The notes beneath the pieces are model-generated. The model searched no databases. It saw only the letters and a program-made list of their open reading frames with translations, and was not told where the DNA came from. Below are positions 9,101-18,400 of a stretch of 64,000 nt of DNA, in pieces (the first letter of the stretch is position 1; each line of letters starts with the position of its first letter). The position numbers and the translations under genes are program-made. Origin of the DNA: Candidatus Leptovillus gracilis (GTDB lineage: Bacteria > Chloroflexota > Anaerolineae > Promineifilales > Promineifilaceae); the NCBI GenBank assembly GCA_016716065.1, contig JADJXA010000008.1:124001-188000 (forward strand), in the 5' to 3' direction.

Positions 9101-10111
9101 AACCAGCGCTTTTGGCTGCGTCGCCCGCTGGCCTTTGTCGCCGCCCCTTCTGGAGATTACGAGACGACGCTGACCGTCATGGTGAGCGGCATTCCCTGGC
9201 GCAAAACACCCAGCCTGTTGGGCCAGCCGCCCGACGCCCGCGTTTATATGGTCCGCCGTAGCGATTCGGGGGCAACGGCCGTTATCTTTGGCGATGGTCA
9301 ACAAGGGGCGCGGCTGCCCACCAGCCAGGAGCGGCTCAGCGCGTCTTATCGCAGCGGCGGGGGACCGGCCGGCAACGTGCCGCGCCACAGCCTGATGCTG
9401 CTGCCCTCCCAGTTGCCGTTGATCAGCAAAGTGAGCAATCCTCTCCCGGCCAGCGGTGGCGAACCGGCCGAATCTATGGACCAGGGACGTTACCTGGCGC
9501 CGCGACGGCTGCAAGCCAATCAGCGCATTGTCAGTTATAACGACTTCCTGCACTTCGCCAGCAGCTATCCGGGCGTGGGCAAAGCGGCCGCCCGGCAGGC
9601 GGGGCCGCGAAGAGGCGCCCCGCTGGAGATCGCCATCGCGCCGCGCCATCCCCGCCACCTGGAGCAAGATGACAAACTGCTAACCGATCTGGCTGCGGCC
9701 GTCGCCCACGTCCGCAGCCGGCCGCAGCCGCCTGTCGCCATTACCCCCTACCAACTCGTCCACTTTCAGCTTGATGTCACCTGTCACCTGGACCTGCCCT
9801 GGCGGCATTTGCCCCAGGCGGAATGGGACGAGCTGCAAGAAACAATTCGGCGGCTCTTGGCAACAGCTTTTGCTTTTGAGAAGCGTCAGATTGGGCAGAT
9901 GGTGACAGAGGCGGAACTGTATGGGCTGCTGCAAGGGGTGCGGGGGATAACGGCCGTTACCCTCCATCACCTCCACCGCGTTACGCCCAACCCGAACCCC
10001 CAGACCCGACCAGACGAGCCTACCCGCGACATTCTGGCCGCCTGGGACGAACTGCTTTTACCCGATCCCCAGGCGCTGACCATTCGCCTGGAATTAGCGA
10101 GGGGGATGTGA
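6164..10111 (+). CDS. eCIS baseplate assembly protein with inserted propeller-like repeats and transmembrane helices
   Basis: 1315 residues. The first 170 match putative baseplate assembly (J-like) proteins (EDMTLALIRAWAIVADIIAFYQERIINEGYL, then TERRSVLELTRAIGYEL), and the last 300 return to that family (VYMVRRSDSGATAVIFGDGQQGARLPT; NDFLHFASSYPGVGKA). Between them, about residues 310-510 and 645-790 carry BNR/Ycf48-like repeat signatures (SRDLGDTWQPL, SQDGGAGWTPL, LLAGTDKGVF, VYAATDQGIF, MAGTASGDIY). Residues about 516-640 are strongly hydrophobic, with four or five predicted membrane helices (for example LLLAFLAFVLLLPAVVARLL). ATG 6164 is inside the previous gene's end. A baseplate component that can enter a membrane is unusual, and anchoring of the particle is the obvious inference. 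Confidence 0.85.
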   Translation: MPNDSPFHLMPLLQPQKEGPTRVNPPGLTALTYRAGSYSDFVTRMLQRLREQPVGDSHGDVQYPLRHLNLLAGEDMTLALIRAWAIVADIIAFYQERIINEGYLRTATERRSVLELTRAIGYELAPPLAATTYLAFYALNNPDAPGPLRIPAGTAVQSVPAPFSPHEAVKAIVQGTTGADPTANLPIIFETTGDLRARPEWNELKPSRFVGAPWPAAQPGQERTLRLNGLQTGLKPGDGLLIISGSAASSQNLAAWELLLLDGVSPNPTAGYTAVTWQQSHGPTPAEGIPAPQAFALRRQSALYAYAAGSVFCANDGAWLPANIGLPAKPVRAAANGRGRAYVAVETTLYSSRDLGDTWQPLTTGLPPKEIYAVAASAAGAVAIGSDDGSVFLSQDGGAGWTPLSGPGEVEILTGWRRFFQPVRHKLPKTIVRALWHTDDKGPSLLAGTDKGVFAYVTEANRWTPLNGRFPNLDRETGEAALSVRALTAVANGKRLLAGTSSGVFPVEPLFRPPDNKLLLAFLAFVLLLPAVVARLLQSATAVLTGPLTQFALLVTLLVLLYLLQPRRLTALSGLIALAFYATQSEWVVSDQIIFLLQNLLAQAGSAVDGALLINPLLLLLLALLGANLLFAALGQLPGLMRRAFPFLQAKSTQPSVYDLLPVGDSVYAATDQGIFRLTAVPGWRVRWAAWLRRLFRGPEPETWTAVSLWPISDSPADEQASRTVYALALDENGRLMAGTASGDIYLRLGDDWRREADLPLASVRAILNTGNGRLAAGQPVEVVGEKRWTRAQLRAGAIDLPLQPANAPPGSYAVALDAESAALLTLTGAANLSSHDVRQGGQITRVTVKETADLPNFQRGQTRFYYQSEPLPLYDDCFLPQPVGGDRLHLQQENLGLQSGQRLALVGLPVGQTDHLSSELLAIQSVAAGDGRTLLTLAAPLRHNYQRDSVTLYGNLAPAIHGETIYHEPLGDSDGTQANQRFWLRRPLAFVAAPSGDYETTLTVMVSGIPWRKTPSLLGQPPDARVYMVRRSDSGATAVIFGDGQQGARLPTSQERLSASYRSGGGPAGNVPRHSLMLLPSQLPLISKVSNPLPASGGEPAESMDQGRYLAPRRLQANQRIVSYNDFLHFASSYPGVGKAAARQAGPRRGAPLEIAIAPRHPRHLEQDDKLLTDLAAAVAHVRSRPQPPVAITPYQLVHFQLDVTCHLDLPWRHLPQAEWDELQETIRRLLATAFAFEKRQIGQMVTEAELYGLLQGVRGITAVTLHHLHRVTPNPNPQTRPDEPTRDILAAWDELLLPDPQALTIRLELARGM

Positions 10112-12192
10112 TGCCGCCACAACAATCTGCTGAACGCCTCTATCATCTGCTGCCGCTGCTCTACCGGCAGCGCGATGCCGCAGTCGGCCAACCGCTGCGG
10201 GCTTTGTTGGCGGTGCTGGAAAGCGAATTGGGGCGGCTGGAAAGCGACATTGCCGCCGCCTACGACGACTGGTTTATTGAAACCTGCAATCAATGGGTGG
10301 TTCCCTATCTGGCCGACCTGGTGGGCATTTCCGACCTAAGCGACCTGGCGACGCCTCAATTTGGACAGCGGCGGCGCGTGGCGAACCAGGTAGCGTATCA
10401 GCGGCGCAAGGGGCGGCTGCCGATGGTGGCCCACATAGCCCGCGATGTGACTGCCTGGCCGGCCTTTGCCGTCGAAACGGGGCGGCAGATCGCGCAAACG
10501 CTGCCGCTGCGCCGTCCCCTGACGGCCGCCAACCGCCTGTTTGCGGCGCGTTCAGCCCAGGCGGCCCTGGTGAATACGCCCTTCGATACCCAGGCGCGCG
10601 CGGCAGACATAGGCGGGATGGGCCGGGAAAACGGCCGTTCTCCCGGCAGCCTGGCCACGTTGGGCACGGTTGCTCTTTACCTGTGGCGGTTGAACAGCTA
10701 CCCGGTGCGCCGCGCTCAGGCGGGGGTGCAGCAGCGCATCACCCGCGGCCGCCAGACCCGGCACTTTAGCTTCGATCCGCTGGGACGCGACACGCCGCTT
10801 TTCGTCGCGCCAGAGGCGATAGACGATCTGGATGCGCCGCTGCTGCCCCGGCATTTCCCGCAGCCGATCACGCGGGCGCTGCTGACGACCGATCTCTCCC
10901 AGGGTGAGAGCGCCGCCAGCGAACTGGTTGGCCCCAGGCGCAGTCTGGCTATCTGGTTGCACGGCCGTTATCTGCGGCCGGGTGAACTGCTTTGCGGTGA
11001 ACTCAACGGCCAAAATAGCGCCGCCTGGCTTGAATTATTGGCCCACCTGAAGAAAACGGCGGTGGTGGACCCGGAAAACGGCCGTTTGCTTCTGGCTGAT
11101 CTTCAGCCACGTGAACAGGTGATGGTCAGCTATGCCTATGGTGGCGGCGACATTGGCAGCCGCCCGCGCCGCATGGCGCTCAGCGCCGCGCCCCACCTGA
11201 TTCAGGTGAGTCGGGCCGCGTCCGCTCAGGCCGATCCGTCGTTGCTGCCTTCGTTGGCGGCGGCGTTGGCGCGTTGGGAGGAGATTTGCGCCGCCAACAG
11301 TGCCGGGGCGACGGCGACTATCCGGTTGCTGGACAGCGCCATCTACGATGAGCCAGAGCTAATCATCAGCCTGCCCGACAATGCCCGGCTAACCCTGGAA
11401 ACGAGCAGTGAAGAACGGCCGTTGCTGCGCTGTCCCCGTCTCTCTGTGCGCTATCCGGCGATGATGAAGCTGGCACTGGCAAGGGATGAAGAACATTTTT
11501 TTGAGCAGGCGTTGACGCTGCGCGGCCTTTTTCTGGATGGTTCGCTAGAAGTTGGCGAGCGGGGCCGTAGCCCCCTTACGCTGCAAGTGGACCAATGCAC
11601 GCTCACCGGCGCGGTCATCGTTACCGGCGCGGGCCACGAGGGGGCAAACCATCCGGCGAATGTGGAGGTGGTCAGGAGCGTGGTGGGCGCAATCCGTTTG
11701 CAGGAGGGGAACGGCCGTTTAATCCTCCGGGACAGCATCGTTGATCCCGGCCCGGACGACGACGTCAGCCCGGTGCAAACCGACGAAACGAGCGCGACGA
11801 CCATCGAGCGCAGTACCATCGTGGGGGATGCAGAGCTGCCGCAGTTGCAAACGCTGGCGGACAGTTTGATTTTGGGACGGCTGAACGCTCCGGCGGCGGC
11901 GGCCGTGCAGTACAGCTATTTTCTGGCTCCCGCCGCGCCGCCAGCGGATTGGCGGCATTGTGTGACGGGGGTGGGGGAACGGCCGTTGTTCATCAGCCGC
12001 CAGGCGGCCGATCCCGGCTATCTGCAATTGGCGGCTGCCTGCCCGGCCGCTATTGCTGCCGGGGCCAGCGACGGCGGCGAAATGGGCGCGACCAATCGCT
12101 GGCGCAACCACCACCGCCAGCAAAATCTACTACGCTTGCGCGATGATTATCTGCCGTTGGGTTACGAATTGGCCGTTGTACACATCACTTAA
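10111..12192 (+). CDS. eCIS tail protein, gpI-like with long C-terminal extension
   Basis: About 693 residues. The N-terminal 120 resemble phage tail protein I and its eCIS counterparts (YHLLPLLYRQRDAAVGQPLRALLAVLESEL, then WVVPYLADLVGI, RRRVANQVAYQRRKG). The rest is a long region with short beta-strand stretches near 490-620 (LFLDGSLEVGERG, VDQCTLTGAVIVTG, LILRDSIVDPG), compatible with a beta-helix surface or receptor-facing domain. GTG 10108 and ATG 10111 both fit; ATG has the better spacing from AGGGGG. It follows the membrane-helix baseplate gene with a stop/start overlap. Confidence 0.8.
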   Translation: MPPQQSAERLYHLLPLLYRQRDAAVGQPLRALLAVLESELGRLESDIAAAYDDWFIETCNQWVVPYLADLVGISDLSDLATPQFGQRRRVANQVAYQRRKGRLPMVAHIARDVTAWPAFAVETGRQIAQTLPLRRPLTAANRLFAARSAQAALVNTPFDTQARAADIGGMGRENGRSPGSLATLGTVALYLWRLNSYPVRRAQAGVQQRITRGRQTRHFSFDPLGRDTPLFVAPEAIDDLDAPLLPRHFPQPITRALLTTDLSQGESAASELVGPRRSLAIWLHGRYLRPGELLCGELNGQNSAAWLELLAHLKKTAVVDPENGRLLLADLQPREQVMVSYAYGGGDIGSRPRRMALSAAPHLIQVSRAASAQADPSLLPSLAAALARWEEICAANSAGATATIRLLDSAIYDEPELIISLPDNARLTLETSSEERPLLRCPRLSVRYPAMMKLALARDEEHFFEQALTLRGLFLDGSLEVGERGRSPLTLQVDQCTLTGAVIVTGAGHEGANHPANVEVVRSVVGAIRLQEGNGRLILRDSIVDPGPDDDVSPVQTDETSATTIERSTIVGDAELPQLQTLADSLILGRLNAPAAAAVQYSYFLAPAAPPADWRHCVTGVGERPLFISRQAADPGYLQLAAACPAAIAAGASDGGEMGATNRWRNHHRQQNLLRLRDDYLPLGYELAVVHIT

Positions 12193-12203
12193 CAGAGGCA
12201 ACC

Positions 12204-14033
12204 ATGAAAGGCGATTTTTCACGCAACACCTTCAACCCGGAAAATCCGTACCACAGCGTGCGGCTGCAACAAGGGCGCATCTTGCTGGATGCGGATTGGA
12301 ACGAGCAGGCGGACCTGCTGAATCTGCGCCACGCCGCCGCCATGCGCCACCTCATCGGGGCGCATGGCGGCCTCGGCGATAGCTTTCGCATCGCTCTGGC
12401 CGAGTCGGATGGGGCGGACGAGGCGGCTGAAGGACAACGGCCGTTGCCAGATCTGCTCGTCCATCCCGGTGAGTATTACGTTGGCGGTTATCTAAGTCAG
12501 CTAAACGGAGACGCCCCCATTCCGCTGGCGCAGCAACCCGCGCAGCCCGACTGGCAAGCGCATTTGGCTGAAACTTTGGGAGAACACAACGCCGCCATCG
12601 TTTATCTGACCGTTTGGGAGCAGCATCTGACAGCTTTGGAAGAACCGGCCCTGGCCGAACCGGCGTTGGGCGGTGCGGATACGACGACGCGCAGCCAATT
12701 GGTCTGGCAAATCCGGCTGCTACCATTGGCGGAGACGCCCGCAGAAGATGCGGCGCTGGAATCGCTGCCAGATTGGTCGGCGCTGACGCAGCGCGACAGA
12801 CCGACGCTGACGGTGAAACGAGGGTATGCCAGTGAGAACCGCCTGTATCGCCTGGAAATTCACAGCGTAGAGGGTGATGATGTCACCTGGAAATGGTCGC
12901 GCCACAACGGGGCCAGCGCCTACCGCCTGACAAATCTGGAGCCAGACGCATCTATGAAGAACCTACGCGCTACCGTCGGCCGCGCCTGGATGGGCAGCGT
13001 GAACCTGACCCGTGAGATGGCGTTGGAGTTGAGCTGCGCGGCGTGGGAGTTAAACGGCCGTTCTGGTATCCCCGCCCGATTGCTTTCCACCCCGGACAGC
13101 GGCCCGCAGCCGGCGCTTGATCTGCAACTATTCAGCCCCATCGCTCCGGCCGACTGGCCCTTGCTGGAAGCAGGGGCGACGCTGCGCCAATGGGACCATC
13201 GGGTTAAGGAAGGGAACGGTATGCTGCCCTTGAAGCCGGGGGCGTTGACTGAGTTGGAACAGGGGATGATGGTGACGTTTGCGGAGAACGGCCGTTATCA
13301 GCCGGGCGACTATTGGCAAATTCCGGTGCGCATTGGCGATGCCGTTGGCGAAACTGTCCAGGTTCCCTGGCAGGGGCCGTGGCGCGTTTACGCCCCCCTG
13401 GCCCTGCTCTATGAGGCTGATGGCTGGCGGATTCGTGACGGCCGTCGGGTGTATGAAAACCCGGCCGCCCTATTTGCCCGGCTTGCCCGGCTGCAAACCG
13501 CTCTAGCCGCCACCGGGCAAGCCCTGGACGATCTTCGTCGTAAAACAGAGGAAGAACACGAGACACAAGAGGAAGCAATCACTTTGTTACAAGGCCAATT
13601 GGCTGACTTGAGCGCCCAACTCAACGAAGTTGCCGGGCGCCCAAGCAGCCGTGATAGCCGAGCCTATCGCTCGCAAACAGCCCTGGATATGGGCGAGGTT
13701 GTGTCCCATTCCAGCACAAGCGACGACGCCATCGTTCGCGCCACTCGCGCCCAGTCGCCGATTGGGGTGGTGGCCTTGCGCCCCGATGGTTTGGGTCCTG
13801 ACCAGTATGAGGTGGTCTTGTCTGGGCCAGCATTGTGCCGGGTTCATGGCGCAGTCCGCCCTGGCGATTTGTTAGCGATGAGTGAAAAGGCAGGGCATTT
13901 AGCGCCTGCTTCCCGCTGGACCATCTGGTTTCAGCCGGAGCGCATTTTTGCGCGGGCGATAGACATGACGACGACTTCTGAAAGCGGCCTTATTTACGTT
14001 TATGTGCTGCCCTCTACACGCCGTCGTGGTTAA
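12204..14033 (+). CDS. DUF6519 eCIS protein with coiled coil and fibre-like C-terminus
   Basis: 609 residues. The N-terminus MKGDFSRNTFNPENPYHSV, then QQGRILLDADWNEQADLL, is the DUF6519 hallmark, a family found beside eCIS baseplate genes. Residues about 430-475 form a heptad-like helical stretch (LDDLRRKTEEEHETQEEAITLLQGQLADLSAQL). The last 110 residues (VSHSSTSDDAIVRAT, GVVALRPDGL, VHGAVRPGDLLAMS) resemble C-terminal domains of trimeric fibres. It is the last gene of the operon, 12 bases after the gpI-like gene. The role in fibre attachment or baseplate completion is inference. Confidence 0.8.
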   Translation: MKGDFSRNTFNPENPYHSVRLQQGRILLDADWNEQADLLNLRHAAAMRHLIGAHGGLGDSFRIALAESDGADEAAEGQRPLPDLLVHPGEYYVGGYLSQLNGDAPIPLAQQPAQPDWQAHLAETLGEHNAAIVYLTVWEQHLTALEEPALAEPALGGADTTTRSQLVWQIRLLPLAETPAEDAALESLPDWSALTQRDRPTLTVKRGYASENRLYRLEIHSVEGDDVTWKWSRHNGASAYRLTNLEPDASMKNLRATVGRAWMGSVNLTREMALELSCAAWELNGRSGIPARLLSTPDSGPQPALDLQLFSPIAPADWPLLEAGATLRQWDHRVKEGNGMLPLKPGALTELEQGMMVTFAENGRYQPGDYWQIPVRIGDAVGETVQVPWQGPWRVYAPLALLYEADGWRIRDGRRVYENPAALFARLARLQTALAATGQALDDLRRKTEEEHETQEEAITLLQGQLADLSAQLNEVAGRPSSRDSRAYRSQTALDMGEVVSHSSTSDDAIVRATRAQSPIGVVALRPDGLGPDQYEVVLSGPALCRVHGAVRPGDLLAMSEKAGHLAPASRWTIWFQPERIFARAIDMTTTSESGLIYVYVLPSTRRRG

Positions 14034-14457
14034 TCTGACTAACTGACCTGGCTGGTGGCCGTTTCTCCCCACAAGCCTCACCATCCCCCGTTAAACCATG
14101 CCCAGCAGTCTCTGAACAAACCGGCTATATGTCAACTCATCTCTCCCCGCCCAAACCACACACCTACGCCCAGAGAGCGCGTCAAGCCCGTCGCTCCCGC
14201 TCCGGGCAAAAGCTAAAAAAGCTCTCGATTTAGTCGAGAGCTTTTTATTTTCTGCACGCCACACCCGCTGCGGGTTCCACCCTGAGTCGCTCCCGTCAAC
14301 TCTTTAACGAAATTGAGACAAACAAGCCAACAAGCCTCTAGCCAATCCAGGTGAATTGCAGCACAATAGAATGAAAGCAATGGGTCTCCACTTTAATGGG
14401 TCATGACGGCACGGCTGTCATTGAAAAACGCTATGCACGTTCTCCATCTTCACTGGC
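14034..14457. other. Intergenic stretch after the eCIS operon
   Basis: Apart from the terminator at 14220-14250, no supported gene, repeat or RNA was seen on either strand. Confidence 0.6.
14220..14250 (+). terminator. Rho-independent terminator of the eCIS operon
   Basis: A 9-bp perfect stem (AGCTCTCGA / TCGAGAGCT) with loop TTTAG is followed by TTTTTATTTT. It lies 187 bases after the DUF6519 stop with no gene between. Confidence 0.85.
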
Positions 14458-14805
14458 TCACGCCAACAACACCAGAGGAAAACGGCCGTTGTCCCCACCC
14501 CACCCCTCAGCGAATCGCTGGCCGCCTTCTGGCAAATCGGCCCGCAGATTGACAGCTTCATCTGTCGGGGTAGGTGAGGTGGCGGGGAACGGCCGTTGCC
14601 ACCATGCAGACCAACCGGCCTGCCTTATCATCTCCTCGCCCAGGCAAGCGGTATAGCTCAGGTGCAGTTTGCCACCCGGCAGAGGCAGCGCCAGGCGGTG
14701 GGTACGGCCGTCTGGCACCAGACGCCGCAGCATATCCACCCAGGTTGTATACTTGAGTGATCCGACAACTTGCTGAAGGCTTTGTGGTGATGGGGCATGA
14801 CTCAC
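14458..14805 (-). CDS. Hypothetical protein, possibly degenerate
   Basis: It starts at GTG 14805, overlapping the stop of the upstream gene (GTGA), so translation would be coupled. The first 45 residues (SLKYTTWVDMLRRLVPDGRTHRLALPL) look protein-like and conserved. The C-terminal half is low-complexity and contains two AACGGCCGTT copies (RPFPA, NGRF), so the natural end may be lost by frameshift. Function is not recognised. Confidence 0.4.
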   Translation of the reverse strand: MSHAPSPQSLQQVVGSLKYTTWVDMLRRLVPDGRTHRLALPLPGGKLHLSYTACLGEEMIRQAGWSAWWQRPFPATSPTPTDEAVNLRADLPEGGQRFAEGWGGDNGRFPLVLLA

Positions 14806-15221
14806 TCCAGATACATCGCGGCGGCGGCAAAGGCATCCTCGGGTATTCCGAAGAAGTTTCCATCTGGGAAAACGGACAGTTCGTATTTCTCATTGCTGTA
14901 GGTGTAGAAAGCAAAGCCCCATTTATCCCCGCCAAAGTAGCGCAAGCGGCAAAGATGCGTAGGTGTATTGCGCAGCCGCTCTATCGTTTCTTCGCGTGTT
15001 TCCGGCCAATCTGCTGGCGGCCAGCCATCGGCGATAAATGGTTCGGTGTAGGCATCAATGTAGCAAAACTGACCGCGAAAGCGGATGTCCAGGCGGGTGT
15101 ATTTCCCGGCATAGTTTTCGGCGGCAAATTTTTCGATGCGCTGGGTCACTTCTCGTTTTTTGTTTTCGGGAATCTTTATCCCACCGGAATCCGGGTCAAA
15201 TATCCATTGTTTTTGAGCCAT
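14802..15221 (-). CDS. Conserved hypothetical protein (139 aa)
   Basis: A soluble protein beginning MAQKQWIFDPDSGGIKIPENKK, rich in aromatic residues (FRGQFCYIDAYTEPF, LCRLRYFGGDKWGFAFYTYS). AAGGAG lies at the right distance before ATG 15221. I recall similar uncharacterised proteins in cyanobacteria and Chloroflexota but no function. The pattern of short aromatic strands suggests a small beta-rich fold. It is followed by the GTG-coupled gene 14458-14805. Confidence 0.75.
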   Translation of the reverse strand: MAQKQWIFDPDSGGIKIPENKKREVTQRIEKFAAENYAGKYTRLDIRFRGQFCYIDAYTEPFIADGWPPADWPETREETIERLRNTPTHLCRLRYFGGDKWGFAFYTYSNEKYELSVFPDGNFFGIPEDAFAAAAMYLE

Positions 15222-15481
15222 GTCACGTTCTCCTTGTCTGTGAGTGAATCCAAGTGTGGCTCAATTATAGAACGGAATCATGATGTGGCGATAACGGCCG
15301 TTTCTCCCCTAATCATCTATCCACCTTTGTCGAATCGTTGTTTCACTTACTCCTTTATGCTATCCTATTTAGAGCAAGTTTAGAGGGGAAATAGCCGCCA
15401 AACCAGACATTATTTCACTGGAATTCCCGCATAATTGCAACTTCACCATCACATCTCGTTTACTCTACAAAATCGCTCATC

Positions 15482-18400
15482 ATGGCCAGACTCGAAGACT
15501 TAAAACCAGGCGTACAAGTTCGGGGAATCTTACCAGACCAGGCTGTCACGTTGGTGGATGTTACCTGGCATGGCGCCGCCGCCATCGAAATTATCTACAA
15601 ACGCGCCGACGGCCGTCCTGGCAACCAACTCCTCTACCGCAGCGACGAACCCGGCCTGACCCTCAGCCAAACCAAACAGAAATGGGCCTTTACTGCCGAT
15701 GGCGAGACCTTTCGTCTGGTAGCTGAAGCATTTCGCATCCACCTGGCTCATCTTTTTGACCCGGTGCTGGCTGTGCATACCTCTGTTGTGGAACCGCTAC
15801 CGCACCAGATAACGGCCGTTTACGGGGAAATGCTCTCGCGCCAACCCCTGCGTTATTTATTGGCGGATGATCCCGGTTCTGGCAAAACCATCATGGCCGG
15901 GCTGCTCATCAAAGAACTCATCGTGCGTGGCGACGTGCGCCGCTGCCTCATCTGTGTCCCCGGCAGCCTCGCTGGACAGTGGCAAGATGAATTGTGGTCT
16001 AAATTTCAGACCCACTTCGACATTCTCACCCGTGAAGACATCGAAGCTTCTGTTAGCGGCAATCCCTTTGAAGAAAAAAACCGGCTCATCATCCGGCTGG
16101 ATCAAGTGGCTCGCAGCGAAGAACTACAAGCCAAACTCAGCCGCACAGATTGGGATATGGTTGTCGTGGATGAAGCGCACAAAATGTCCGCTTCCTTCTG
16201 GGGCGGCGAGATGAAAGTCACCAAGCGCTACCGATTGGGCGAACTGCTGGGCCGCATCAGCCGCCACTTCTTGCTCATGACCGCTACTCCCCACAACGGC
16301 AAAGAAGAAGATTTTCAGATGTTCCTGCGCCTTATTGACCCCGACCGTTTTGAAGGTCGTTTCCGGGAAGGGGTGCATGAGGTGGATGTGTCCGACATTA
16401 TGCGCCGCATGATCAAAGAGGATCTGCGCCGTTTTGACGGCCGTCCCCTTTTCCCCGAGCGCCGCGCCTATACTGTCAACTATCAACTTTCTACACCTGA
16501 GCAAGCCTTGTACGACAGTGTCACCGACTACGTGCGCACCCAATTTAACCGCGCTGAAAAGTTATTGGACGATAAACGAAAGGGTACTATTGGTTTTGCC
16601 CTGACCGTTTTGCAGCGGCGATTGGCTTCTTCCCCTGAAGCAATCTATCAATCATTGCGCCGTCGCCGCGAACGGCTGGAAAAGCGGCTGCAAGAAGTTA
16701 AATCCCTGGTCGGAGCGCCAGCTTCTAGCTGGCAGCCAGACAACCAACTCCCGCTTTTCGACGACGAAGATTGGGATGATTTTGATGAGGCTCCCGCTGA
16801 AGAAGCGGAAATCTTGGAAGAGTTGGTCATGGATGCCGCTACGGCGGCGCTTACGGCTGCCGAATTGCAAGAGGAAATCTCCCTTCTGCATGGGCTGGAA
16901 GGGCAAGCCTTCCGGGTGCGGCAAAGCGGCACGGATCGCAAATGGGAGCAGTTAGCCACAATTATTCAAGATGATGAACACATGGTGGACACAGAGGGCA
17001 ACCGGCGCAAACTGGTCATCTTTACCGAACACCGCGATACCCTGCGCTACCTGCAAGAACGCATTACCACGCTCTTTGGCCGGGATGAGCACATTGTCCA
17101 TATTGATGGTGGTCTCAGACGTGAAGACCGGCGGGTGATCGAAGACCGTTTTCGTAATGACCCGGATGTTCATTTTCTGTTAGCCACCGATGCGGCCGGA
17201 GAAGGCATTAACTTGCAGCGGGCGCATTTGATGATCAACTACGATCTGCCCTGGAACCCTAACCGCTTGGAGCAGCGCTTTGGCCGGATCCACCGTATCG
17301 GCCAGACAGAAGTCTGTCATCTTTGGAATCTGGTCGCCGCTGGCACCCGTGAAGGGTATGTCTATGAACGACTGCTGCGAAAATTGGAAACGGAAAGCCA
17401 GGCGCTAAACGGCCGTGTCTTCGACATCCTGGGCCAATTGTTTGAGCAAACGCCTTTGCGCAAACTGCTCATGGATGCCGTTTTATACGGAGATCGCCCC
17501 GACGTGCGTGCCCAGTTAGACAAGGCCGTTGATAATGCCGTAGACCGTGACCATGTGCGCAGCTTGCTGGAAACGCGCTCTCTGGTCGCCCAAACCCTCG
17601 ATCTCAGCCAGATTGAGCGTATCCGGGCCGACATGGAACGTTACGCCGCCCGCCGTTTGCAGCCTCACTACATTCAAGCCTTTTTCTTGCAAGCCTTCCA
17701 ATCGTTGGGGGGCGCTATCAAGGAGCGTGAGGCGGGGCGTTACCGCATCACCCATGTTCCTGCCGCCATTCGAGAGCGGGCGCAGGCACTGGGCAAAGGG
17801 CTGCCTGTCTTGAGGCAATATGAACGGGTCTGTTTTGACAAGGAGCTTATTGGCGTCTCTGGCAAACCATTGGCCCAATTTATTTGCCCCGGCCATCCCT
17901 TGTTGGACACGGCGATTGAGATGGTTTTGGACAAACATCGCCCATCGCTGCGGGAAGGTTCGGTGCTAATCGACGCCACCGATCCTGGTCAGGAGCCGCG
18001 TGTGTTGTTTTTCCTGGAACAAACCATCCGTGATGCCGCCCAACGCCCTATTTCGCAAGAGGTTCATTTTGTGGAAATTGATGAAGCTGGGGGCATCCGT
18101 GCCGGAGGCAGCGCGCCGTATCTGGACTATCGCCCTGCCACCCCTGAAGAATTGGCTCAAATTCGCAGCCGCCACTTGAGCGGACAAACAGCGGCAGCCG
18201 TGACAACAAACCTGGATGCACAAGTGATTAGTTATGCCATCGAACAGTTGATTCCCCAACATCTGGAACGGGTACGATCCCGCCGTGAGGAATTGATTGA
18301 TAAAACCCTCCATGCCGTGCAGGAACGACTGACCAAGGAGATTAACCATTGGGATGCCCGCGCCGCTGTCCTACGCCGCCAGGAACGAGAAGGTAAACCC

